Source of the DNA: Corynebacterium halotolerans
Lineage (GTDB): Bacteria; Actinomycetota; Actinomycetes; Mycobacteriales; Mycobacteriaceae
Direction: 5' to 3'
Length of the DNA: 64,000 nucleotides
Assembly: GCF_001056295.1 (NCBI RefSeq)
Contig: NZ_JVMD01000023.1
Coordinates: forward strand, 204,887 to 268,886
This document shows, one piece after another, positions 8,553 to 15,563 of this stretch. A model generated the notes under the pieces. The model was not told where the DNA came from. It worked only from the letters and a program-made list of their open reading frames with translations, and did no database searches. Within the stretch, counting starts at the first letter, position 1; each line of letters opens with the position of its first letter. A program made the translations under genes and the position numbers.

Positions 8553-8630
8553 GCCGCCCCCGGCTCACCCCCCCCGAAGCCGGGTCAGACGCCCCGCGCC
8601 ATCCCCCCCGGCGCGGGGCGTCGCTATTTC
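8553..8630 (+). ncRNA. 6C small RNA (actinobacterial, B11-like)
   Basis: Two tandem hairpins, each with a cytosine-only core in its loop. Stem 1 CCCGGCT/AGCCGGG (8559-8565/8578-8584) has 8 consecutive C in the loop. Stem 2 is 13 bp (8588-8600/8610-8622) with 7 consecutive C in the loop and is followed by CTATTTCC, so it can double as a terminator. Two C-loop hairpins define the 6C RNA family. In M. tuberculosis the homologue B11 lies between Rv3660c (ssd) and Rv3661 (HAD), the same neighbours as here. Exact ends are estimated. Confidence 0.88.
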
Positions 8631-8669
8631 CACTTGGGCCTTGCGTGCCGGGGCTACGCCGTGCCGGGG

Positions 8670-9218
8670 CTACGCGAAGTATCCCCGCACATACTCGCGG
8701 GAAGCCAGGCCAATCGACTCGAAGTGTCGCGCCAGTTCAACTTCCTCTTCGAAGAAGTCGATGCCCTCCTCGGGTTCCTCGTCTGCGGTCCGGGCGGCCT
8801 CCAAGTCGTCGAGCGCGGTCTGCAGCGCGTGGCCCTGCCATACGGAGACGCCGATGCCCGCGTACACGTAACTGGCGGGGGCCTCGTCCTCGTTGACGTC
8901 CGCGTCGCCGTTGATCTCGCGCAGGTGGCGGGCGCATTCGATGGCGTCGAGCCGGGTGAGGTCGACGCCGCCGAGCTCGATGGGGCCGCAATCTTCGTCG
9001 ACGGCGAGTTCGATGAACTCCACTCCGTTTTCGCCGATGGAGACGTTGACGAACGGTTCCGGGAACGTGATCGTCGACGAGCCGTCGGTCCGGCTGAAGT
9101 CCGGGCCCAGCACGGCGGTGACGTCGTCGAGACCGTCGCCGAAGCGCACCATGCCGGTGCCGTGCGGGGTGGGGAACTCGACGCCTTCGAACGGGTGGAG
9201 AATGACCTTCTTCGTCAT
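8670..9218 (-). CDS. conserved hypothetical acidic protein
   Basis: Not recognised. The 182-residue acidic protein has no transmembrane segment or signal peptide. It begins MTKKVILHPFEGVEFPTPHG, has a predicted beta-rich N-terminal half and ends in a Glu-rich helix (EEPEEGIDFFEEEVELARHF). The opening pattern (short beta, G, 'V-x-x-V-x-L-G-P') is superficially like small immunity-type proteins, but no toxin gene is adjacent, so I do not assign that role. The ATG has a CAGGAG Shine-Dalgarno 6 nt away. The 6C RNA converges on its 3' end. Confidence 0.75.
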   Translation of the reverse strand: MTKKVILHPFEGVEFPTPHGTGMVRFGDGLDDVTAVLGPDFSRTDGSSTITFPEPFVNVSIGENGVEFIELAVDEDCGPIELGGVDLTRLDAIECARHLREINGDADVNEDEAPASYVYAGIGVSVWQGHALQTALDDLEAARTADEEPEEGIDFFEEEVELARHFESIGLASREYVRGYFA

Positions 9219-9375
9219 GGTGGAACTCCTGGGCGATTGGGTGGATATGCCTGTTGGGAAACACTATCGCCTGTGGTGGTGGCCGGCGACGCGAGCGTTT
9301 TCCACAGCGCCCGATCCATCCACATTCCGGTGCTTTGCGACGGCCACCCGACGCGTGGATTTCCTGCCCCGTCGG

Positions 9376-9381
9376 CATGGT
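9376..9381 (+). promoter_or_regulatory. leaderless -10 element of ssd
   Basis: CATGGT is followed by 7 nt and the ATG at 9389, the same spacing as at other leaderless genes here. Confidence 0.4.
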
Positions 9382-9388
9382 TCGGGGC

Positions 9389-10540
9389 ATGGACGAGCAG
9401 ACATCCGGGCCCGCCGGGCCGGAGGACGTGATCATCGCCGTCGAGGATCCCGAACTGGAGCAGGAAGCCGCGACCGTCGTCGCCGCGACGGGCCGGCGTG
9501 CGGTGCGGGTCTCGGCACCCGACCCCGCCGACGCGGCCTGGCGCAGGTGCGCGGCGATCCTCCTCGACGAGGGGCGGGCGGAGTCGCTGCTCGATGCCGT
9601 CGGCGCCGGGTGCGCATCGCGCGATGGCCTCCACCTGCTCCATTCCGACGATTCCGTCCCACCCGATCATCTCGCCCGGGCTTTGGGCTGCGGCGATCCC
9701 GTCCCCCTGCCGTCGTGCGGCGCCGACCTGGTCGGGTGGATCGGCAGGCCCGGGCGGTCGCGCGCGGGGCGGGTCATCGCTTGCGTCCCGGCAGTCGGGG
9801 GAGCGGGCGCTTCGGTCGCGGCGGCGGCTCTGGCGATGTCCGCGGCCCGCGAGGGCGAAGCGCTGCTCGTCGACGCCGACGAGTTTTCCGGCGGCGCGGA
9901 CCTGCTCCTCGGCGCGGAAACTGAACCCGGCGTGCGGTGGCCCGACGTCCGCGCCGAAGCCGGGGCGCTGGACGCCCGGGCCCTGTTCGGTGCGGTGCCG
10001 AGGGCCCGTGCCCGGGGCGCGGCCGGCCGGGGCGGGGCGGTGTTCTTCCACGATGACGAGGGCCCGGGCGTGCTCACCGGCCCGAGGTCGCGCGCCGACG
10101 ACGGGTGGACGATCACCCCGCGCGCCGCATCCGCCGTCATCGACGCGGTGGTCGGTGCGGGCGGCACGGCGGTCGTCGATCTGCCCGGGCCGGGCCCGAT
10201 CGCGGATGTGGTCGCGCCGCGGGCCGATGCCCTGGCCGTCGTCGTCCCCGCCACCGTCCGTGGGCTGGCCGCCGCCACGCGCGTCGCAGCCGCGATGAGG
10301 GCGGCCGGCGGCGATCCGGTGGCCGCCGTCCGCTGGCCGGCGCCGGGTGGGGTGACCGTCGACGACGTGAGCTTCGCGACCGGCCTCGACGTCGTCGCCG
10401 AGATTCCCCACATCCGCTCCGTGCCGAGGGAAATCGAGGTGGAGGGGTTGGGCAGGGGCGTCGTGAAGCTCATGCGGGCCCTGGAGCCGGTGCTCGACCT
10501 CGCGGACTGCGCGGACGTCGGGGACGGGAGGCGCAGGTGA
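9389..10540 (+). CDS. ssd: septum-site-determining-like protein Ssd / TadZ (CpaE-like)
   Basis: MinD/CpaE-superfamily protein that opens the tad cluster and is expected to position the secretion machine. Seen: a receiver-like N-terminal domain (residues 1-115), then a P-loop-like strand CVPAVGGAGASVAAAAL in which the Walker A lysines are absent (GGAGAS), so ATP hydrolysis is doubtful, and later elements VVDLPGPG and AVVVPATVRGLAA. Length 383. It is followed by tadA with a GTGA overlap. Orthologous in position to Rv3660c. The start is fixed by the promoter spacing. Confidence 0.85.
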   Translation: MDEQTSGPAGPEDVIIAVEDPELEQEAATVVAATGRRAVRVSAPDPADAAWRRCAAILLDEGRAESLLDAVGAGCASRDGLHLLHSDDSVPPDHLARALGCGDPVPLPSCGADLVGWIGRPGRSRAGRVIACVPAVGGAGASVAAAALAMSAAREGEALLVDADEFSGGADLLLGAETEPGVRWPDVRAEAGALDARALFGAVPRARARGAAGRGGAVFFHDDEGPGVLTGPRSRADDGWTITPRAASAVIDAVVGAGGTAVVDLPGPGPIADVVAPRADALAVVVPATVRGLAAATRVAAAMRAAGGDPVAAVRWPAPGGVTVDDVSFATGLDVVAEIPHIRSVPREIEVEGLGRGVVKLMRALEPVLDLADCADVGDGRRR

Positions 10541-11790
10541 AGGACGTCGATTGCGGCCTCGGCGTCGTGCCGGAGTCCCAGCGGGAGTCGGCGCGGGAGC
10601 CGGCGCGGCCGCCGGGGGACGCCGTGATCGACGCGGGACTGCTCGACCGCGTGCGACGGCGGCTGGTGGAGTCGGCGGCGGGGTTGGGCGCCGACGAGAT
10701 CGCGCGGGCCGTGCGGGAGGAAACCGGCGGCGTGGTCGGCGATGCGCAGTTGCTGGCGCTGCTGCGGACGCTGCGCGGGGAGCTCGTCGGCGCGGGGCCG
10801 CTGGATCGGCTGCTGCGGCTGCCCGGCGTGACCGATGTGCTGGTCACCGCTCCGGATGAGGTGTGGGTGGACAGGGGAGCGGGGCCCGAACCCGCCGACG
10901 TGCGTTTCCGCGATGACACCGAGGTGCGCCGGTTGGCCGTCCGGTTGGCGACCGCGTGCGGCAGGAGGCTCGATGACGCGCAGCCTTTCGTCGACGGCCA
11001 CTTGCCCGGCGGGGCGGGGGATGCGGGCGTGCGAGTCCATGCGATGCTGTCGCCGCCGGCCGGCCGCGCGACGCTGATCAGCCTCCGCGTGCTGCGCCGG
11101 GCCGCGATGGGGCTGGGCGATTTGGTGGCGTCGGGGTCGGTGGCGCCCGCGGCCGCCGACATGGTGCGGCGGGTGATCGCGTCCCGACGGGCCTTCGCGG
11201 TCGTCGGAGGAACCGGCACCGGCAAGACGACGCTGCTGTCGGCGCTGCTGGGCGAAGTGCCGGCGCGCGAGCGGATCCTCTGCGTGGAGGACACCCCGGA
11301 GCTGCACCCGGACCATCCGCACGTGGTCAAACTGGTGGCCCGGCCCCCGAACATCGAGGGCGCCGGCGAGATCACCCAGCGGACGCTGCTGCGGCAGGCG
11401 CTGCGCATGCGGCCCGACCGGATCGTCGTCGGGGAGATCCGCGGGGCCGAGGTCGTGGATCTGCTCGCCGCGCTCAACACCGGCCACGACGGTGGGGCGG
11501 GGACGGTGCACGCGAACTCCGCCGCCGACGTGCCCGCCCGTTTCGAGGCGCTCGGGGCTCTCGGCGGTTTGGGGAGCGCTGCGCTGCATGCGCAATTGGC
11601 CCCGGCGCTGCGGGTGGTGCTCGCGGTCGAACGTGTCGCGGGGACGCGACGGCTGGCGCAGATCGGAGTGCTCGACGGCAACCCGGTGCGGGTGCGCACC
11701 GCCTGGCACCGCCGCGATGGCGAGGGTGAGGCGATGGGCGTGTTCCGCGGGCTCACCGCCGACGCGGGGGCGGGGGAGCGGTCGGCATGA
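10537..11790 (+). CDS. tadA: TadA-type secretion ATPase (GspE/VirB11 family)
   Basis: Hexameric ATPase powering the Tad/Flp secretion system on the cytoplasmic face. Seen: Walker A GGTGTGKTTLLSALL, Asp box CVEDTPELHP, Walker B RPDRIVVGEIRGAEV, His box NTGHDGGAGTVHANS. Length 417. The GTG start at 10537 overlaps the ssd stop. The gene ends in an ATGA overlap with tadB. Corresponds to Rv3659c. Confidence 0.95.
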   Translation: MKDVDCGLGVVPESQRESAREPARPPGDAVIDAGLLDRVRRRLVESAAGLGADEIARAVREETGGVVGDAQLLALLRTLRGELVGAGPLDRLLRLPGVTDVLVTAPDEVWVDRGAGPEPADVRFRDDTEVRRLAVRLATACGRRLDDAQPFVDGHLPGGAGDAGVRVHAMLSPPAGRATLISLRVLRRAAMGLGDLVASGSVAPAAADMVRRVIASRRAFAVVGGTGTGKTTLLSALLGEVPARERILCVEDTPELHPDHPHVVKLVARPPNIEGAGEITQRTLLRQALRMRPDRIVVGEIRGAEVVDLLAALNTGHDGGAGTVHANSAADVPARFEALGALGGLGSAALHAQLAPALRVVLAVERVAGTRRLAQIGVLDGNPVRVRTAWHRRDGEGEAMGVFRGLTADAGAGERSA

Positions 11791-12614
11791 CGCTCGCGGA
11801 TTCTCTGCCCTCGACCACGGTTCCCTTCCTGCTCGCCGCGGCGCTGTGGGGATGGCCGTCGCCGGCACCGGGAGACCGCATCCCCGAAATCGCCGGAAGG
11901 GTCGGACTGGGCGGCGGCCGGGACGTCGTCACGCTGCCCGGGCGGGCGTGGTTCCTGGCAGCCGCGCCGCTGCTGCTGGCCGGCCCGCACGTGACCCTGT
12001 CCGCGGTGATGGCTGTGCGCGCGGTGATGTCGTTGGTCGGTCAGGCGCGGCGGCGCCGTGACCTCGATGCCGGCACCGCGTCGGCGGCCCGTGCGGCGGA
12101 GGTGCTCGCCGCCGATTTGCGCGCGGGTGCTACTCCGGTCGCGGCGTTGGCGGCCGCGGCGGACGAAGCCGGCGAACCTTTGGCGGCGGCGCTCAGCGAG
12201 GCAGCGTCTCGTGCGCGGTTGGGCGGGTCGGTGGCGGGGTCGCTTGACCGGGCGGTGGACGATGCGCCCGCCATGACGGAACTGCGCAGGCTTGCGCGGG
12301 CGTGGCGCGTGGCCGAAACCCACGGGCTGCGGTTGGCCGACGTCATCGACCACGGGCGCGGCGACATCGCGGCGCGCCGGGCGCACAGGTCGCGGACGGC
12401 GGCGGCGCTGGCGGGCCCGCGCGTGACCATGTTGATTCTCATGGCGCTGCCGCTTTTCGGGGTGGCGATGGGCCAGGCGCTCGGGGCGCGGCCCCTGCAA
12501 TTCCTGTCGTCCGGCGGCGTGGGCGGCGTGGTGCTCATCGTCGGAGTGGGGCTGACCTGCGCAGGCGCACTGTGGGGGAGCCGGATTCTCGCGGCGGCGG
12601 AGGGAACGCGATGA
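11787..12614 (+). CDS. tadB: TadB-like inner-membrane platform protein
   Basis: T2SF-type platform protein. Seen: two hydrophobic segments at the N-terminus, a cytoplasmic helical domain rich in Ala/Arg (DLRAGATPVAALAAAADEAG ... LRRLARAWRVAETHG) and two C-terminal transmembrane helices (VTMLILMALPLFGVAMGQAL; VGGVVLIVGVGLTCAGALWG). Length 275. ATGA overlaps on both sides. Corresponds to Rv3658c. Confidence 0.85.
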   Translation: MTLADSLPSTTVPFLLAAALWGWPSPAPGDRIPEIAGRVGLGGGRDVVTLPGRAWFLAAAPLLLAGPHVTLSAVMAVRAVMSLVGQARRRRDLDAGTASAARAAEVLAADLRAGATPVAALAAAADEAGEPLAAALSEAASRARLGGSVAGSLDRAVDDAPAMTELRRLARAWRVAETHGLRLADVIDHGRGDIAARRAHRSRTAAALAGPRVTMLILMALPLFGVAMGQALGARPLQFLSSGGVGGVVLIVGVGLTCAGALWGSRILAAAEGTR

Positions 12615-13360
12615 GCCTTGCGATGCTGCTGCTCGCCCTCGCCGCCCTGATCCCCACCGGCATCCGCCCGAGCGAGCGGTGGCCCGAACTTGAACGTGCC
12701 GGGGCGCGTCTCGGGAGGGGTGCGGGAGTGGGAATCGGGAGAAGGTCCGGAACTGCCGCCGGGCGGAGGTCCGGAGCGGAGGCGTGGGCGCATGACCCGG
12801 ATACGCGGTCAGAACTCGGCCGGGAATGGGCGGCGGCGAGCCGGGGCCCCGAGTGGACGCGTTTCCTCCGCGACCGCGTCGGCGGCCGTTCGCGCGCGCC
12901 CGATCCGATACGGCTGCTCGACGCGGCTTCGTCGCTGGACCTGTTGGCCGCGTGCCTGGGCGCGGGCATGCCGCCGGGGGAGGCGGCGTCGGCGACGGCC
13001 TCTGCCGCGTCACCCGGGCTCGCGGGGCCGCTTCACGACGTCTCGATGCGCCTCGCACTCGGCGTGGCCGCGCCGTGGAAGGTGCTCGACAACGTTCCCG
13101 AGATGGCCGACATCGTCGCCCTGGCCAGGCGTTCCGGTGATTCGGGGGCGGCGATGTCGATGGGCGTCGCCGAGTTGGCGGCGGCGCGCCGGGCCGAAGC
13201 CGGCGACGGCGCGGAGGCGACGGCCGAACGGGCGGGCGTGCTCATCGCCGGACCGCTGGCCCTGTGTTTCCTGCCGGCGTTCGTGGTGCTGGGGCTCATC
13301 CCGACGATCGCGGGCCTGGCCGAGTCGATGCTCGGCCCGTTGACTGCAGGGCCGACGTGA
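12611..13360 (+). CDS. tadC: TadC-like inner-membrane platform protein
   Basis: Second T2SF-domain platform subunit. Seen: a hydrophobic N-terminus (SLAMLLLALAALIP), a long Arg/Gly-rich low-complexity insert (residues about 30-75), a T2SF core (LDLLAACLGAGMPPGEAASA) and a C-terminal transmembrane helix (LALCFLPAFVVLGLIPTIAG). Length 249. Coupled to tadB by ATGA. The insert is unusual for the family and is probably disordered. Corresponds to Rv3657c. Confidence 0.8.
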   Translation: MSLAMLLLALAALIPTGIRPSERWPELERAGARLGRGAGVGIGRRSGTAAGRRSGAEAWAHDPDTRSELGREWAAASRGPEWTRFLRDRVGGRSRAPDPIRLLDAASSLDLLAACLGAGMPPGEAASATASAASPGLAGPLHDVSMRLALGVAAPWKVLDNVPEMADIVALARRSGDSGAAMSMGVAELAAARRAEAGDGAEATAERAGVLIAGPLALCFLPAFVVLGLIPTIAGLAESMLGPLTAGPT

Positions 13361-13424
13361 CGGGCCGCCGCGCACGGGCCCGCGCGCCCCCGCGCCGGCG
13401 AGGTGCCTCGACGACCGCAGCATC

Positions 13425-13457
13425 CACTCACTTCAGGATCATTCACTCACTTCAGGA
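13425..13457. repeat. 14-bp direct repeat in front of the Flp-like gene
   Basis: CACTCACTTCAGGA occurs at 13425-13438 and again at 13444-13457. The second copy supplies the AGGAGG Shine-Dalgarno of the Flp-like gene. Probably a small duplication of the ribosome-binding region. Confidence 0.8.
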
Positions 13458-13463
13458 GGAACC

Positions 13464-13754
13464 ATGTCCCACGACGATCCCGACATCTGGCTCGACGACC
13501 CCTTCGACTCCGGCGCAATCGGCGCCGCCGCTCCGGCGCGGACGGCGGACGGTCCCGTCGCAAAGCTCTTCCGCGCCCTCCGCGACCGCGCGCTGGGCGT
13601 GGCCGCCGATGACCGCGGCATGAGCACGGTGGAATACGCCCTGGGCACGATCGCCGCCGCGGCGTTCGGCGCGCTGTTGTACACCGTGGTCACGGGCGGC
13701 CAGATCACCGACGCCCTGACCGACATCATCGAGCGGGCGCTGAACACCCGGTGA
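13464..13754 (+). CDS. Flp-pilin-like DUF4244 protein
   Basis: Probable major pilin-like subunit of the tad system. Seen: a cytoplasmic leader of about 50 residues ending DDRG, then a class-III-type processing site G|MSTVEYALGT with Glu at +5, followed by a single hydrophobic helix. Total 96 residues; the predicted mature part is about 43. Strong Shine-Dalgarno CAGGAGGAACC. The 103-bp gap after tadC suggests separate translational control at higher level. No prepilin peptidase gene is visible in the window. A GTCGCAAAGC word at 13557 is read as V-A-K-L. Confidence 0.85.
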   Translation: MSHDDPDIWLDDPFDSGAIGAAAPARTADGPVAKLFRALRDRALGVAADDRGMSTVEYALGTIAAAAFGALLYTVVTGGQITDALTDIIERALNTR

Positions 13755-14083
13755 CCCGCCGGATCCGCCGCCTGCTCGCCGACGACCGCGGGCAGGCGAC
13801 CGTGGAGACCGCGTTCGCGCTGTCGGCGCTCATCGCCGTGCTCATGGTGGCGCTCGGCGCGATCGCCGTGGTGGCCATGCATCTCGCGGTCACCGACGCC
13901 GCCGGGCACATCGCCCGCGCCGAGGCACGGGGCGACGCCGCCGCGGCGCAGTCGGCGCGGGAAGCCATCGCAGGCGCCGAGGTGACCGTGGTGACGCGGG
14001 AGGAGATGATCCGGGTGACCGTCACCAAACGGCTCCCGCTTCACGACGTCACCGGCCGCGCGTCCGCCCTGGTCGAGCAATGA
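13751..14083 (+). CDS. TadE-like pseudopilin
   Basis: Minor pilin-like component. Seen: leader ending LADDRG, processing site G|QATVETAFALSAL with Glu at +5, a hydrophobic helix, then a short extracytoplasmic domain rich in Val/Thr. Length 110. The GTG start overlaps the previous stop (GTGA); the end overlaps the next ATG. Positional counterpart of Rv3655c. Confidence 0.83.
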   Translation: MTRRIRRLLADDRGQATVETAFALSALIAVLMVALGAIAVVAMHLAVTDAAGHIARAEARGDAAAAQSAREAIAGAEVTVVTREEMIRVTVTKRLPLHDVTGRASALVEQ

Positions 14084-14532
14084 ACCGGGGAGCGCAGCGG
14101 TTGAGGCGTCGGCGGGGGAGCCGCAGAGGGGAGAGGCGTCGCCGGGAAAGCTGGATGGGGAAAAGCCCGCGAGGGGAGGGCCGGCGAGGGAAGAGCTTCC
14201 GGGAACTGTGCCGCGATGAGCGGGGCTCGACGACGGTGACGGGGGCGTTCATCACGGCAATGGTTCTGGTGCTGACCATGGTGGCGATCCAAGCCGGCGC
14301 GGTGCTGGTGGAGCAGCGGCGCGCCGAGATGGCGGCGGACCTGGCGGCGGTGGCCGGGGCCGTCGACAAGCAAAAAGGGGGAGGAGGATGCGACGCCGCC
14401 GCAACGGTCGCGGCGGAAAACGGTGCCGACCTGACCGGGTGCGCGGTCGCGGGCGAGGACGTGCAGGTCACCGTCAGCCGCGGGGAACCCTCAGCGGTGG
14501 CGCGGGCGGGCCCGGCGGAAGAACCCGGGTGA
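14080..14532 (+). CDS. Rv3654c-like TadE-related protein
   Basis: Third pilin-like gene of the cluster, of the 'helicase/secretion neighbourhood' TadE-like family. Seen: a highly basic, Arg/Gly-rich N-terminus of about 45 residues, then RDERG|STTVTGAFITAMVLVLTMVA, where the +5 Glu of the other two pilins is replaced by Thr-Gly, a transmembrane helix, and a C-terminal region with two cysteines (GGGGCDAA ... LTGCAVAG) that could form a disulphide. Loss of Glu5 suggests it is not assembled like the others (inference). Confidence 0.8.
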   Translation: MNRGAQRLRRRRGSRRGERRRRESWMGKSPRGEGRRGKSFRELCRDERGSTTVTGAFITAMVLVLTMVAIQAGAVLVEQRRAEMAADLAAVAGAVDKQKGGGGCDAAATVAAENGADLTGCAVAGEDVQVTVSRGEPSAVARAGPAEEPG

Positions 14533-14569
14533 CGGGAGCCTCCGCCGCTACTCTGCCGCTACTCTGCCG

Positions 14570-15406
14570 CTACTCCACCGCGGCGATGGGCAGGTCGTGG
14601 TCCTGCGCCCAGCGCAGCACCGTCGCGAGCTTGCGTCCGCGCAGGTAGTTCGCCAGCGACTCGTGATCGGTCGCGCCGGTGAGATCCTGCAGGCGCGAGT
14701 GGAAGTGCGGCTCCAAGGCGGCGACGGCGACCCAGCCGTCCTCGACCTCGTACATGCCGTAGGTGGGCACGGCGCCGCCGAGCAGGCTTCCCTCCGACGT
14801 CAGGCCGTGGCGGTGGCCGGCGGCACCCGCGTCGGCGGCCTGGCGCAGGCCGATGCGGGCATGGCCGCCGTGGCCCGTGACTCCCCGGCGCACCAGCAGC
14901 GCCAGCGCCGCCGACACCGCGCGCTCCGCGCCGAGCAGATCGCCGAGCAGCACGCGCGGCATCGTCGGCGGGACCAGCGTGCCCGCCGCGGCCTGGTAGG
15001 TCAGGTCGTGGCCGGGGTGCTCGGGATCGTCGGAATCGCCGACGAGCTCGACGTGGCACAGGTGCGGGTGATCCTCGACGGCATCGGCGATGCCCATGCG
15101 GGCCAGCGCCGAAGGACGCACGGAGGTGATCAGGACGTCCGCTCCCTCGAGGAGCTCGCCCAGCCGGGCACGGCCCTCGCCCGACTTCGCGTCGATGCGC
15201 TCGATTTCGCAGCCCTCCGCCATTTCGCGGTACCAGGTGGGGCACCACGTCTCCAGCGAGTCGCCCACCGGGGGTTCGGCCTTGACGACCTCCGCCCCGA
15301 GCCTCCTCAGGCGCGCCGCGGCGAAGGGGCCGGGGACGTTGACCGCGAGGTTGAGGACCTTGAGGCCCTTCAGGGCATTGGCGGGGATCTGGTCGGCGTC
15401 GATCAT
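14570..15406 (-). CDS. CaiB/BaiF-type (family III) CoA transferase, short form
   Basis: Predicted to move CoA between acyl substrates. Seen: GLKVLNLAVNVPGPFAAARL at the N-terminus, LRRLGAEVVKAEPPVGD (CoA-binding region), GHDLTYQAAAGTL, and GDLLGAERAVSAAL where the family's catalytic Asp aligns. Length is 278 residues versus about 380-450 for typical members, ending just after the core, so it is a short form. Whether it is active is open. TAGTAT lies 8 nt before the ATG at 15406 (leaderless). It converges with the tad operon (37 bp) and lies downstream of the helicase gene. Confidence 0.82.
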   Translation of the reverse strand: MIDADQIPANALKGLKVLNLAVNVPGPFAAARLRRLGAEVVKAEPPVGDSLETWCPTWYREMAEGCEIERIDAKSGEGRARLGELLEGADVLITSVRPSALARMGIADAVEDHPHLCHVELVGDSDDPEHPGHDLTYQAAAGTLVPPTMPRVLLGDLLGAERAVSAALALLVRRGVTGHGGHARIGLRQAADAGAAGHRHGLTSEGSLLGGAVPTYGMYEVEDGWVAVAALEPHFHSRLQDLTGATDHESLANYLRGRKLATVLRWAQDHDLPIAAVE

Positions 15407-15414
15407 GTTTCCGG

Positions 15415-15420
15415 ATACTA
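15415..15420 (-). promoter_or_regulatory. leaderless -10 element of the CoA transferase
   Basis: TAGTAT on the minus strand, 8 nt before the ATG at 15406. Confidence 0.5.
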
Positions 15421-15563
15421 ACTGCCTGCGCGGCCCGTCGCCGGGCGGGTCGGGAAAATCGGCGGAGAGGGGAACCTGGATCCGAGGTCGAGCCCGGAAC
15501 CGGCGCCCGGAACCGGAGCTCGGGTTTGGGCCTGGCCGAGCATCGACGCCGGATCCCGCGCCC

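Noticed and set aside
14080..14532. Frameshifted or broken tad gene because of the basic N-terminus
   Set aside because: The frame is intact, overlaps its neighbour by ATGA and keeps the transmembrane pilin helix. The basic region is probably just a long leader.
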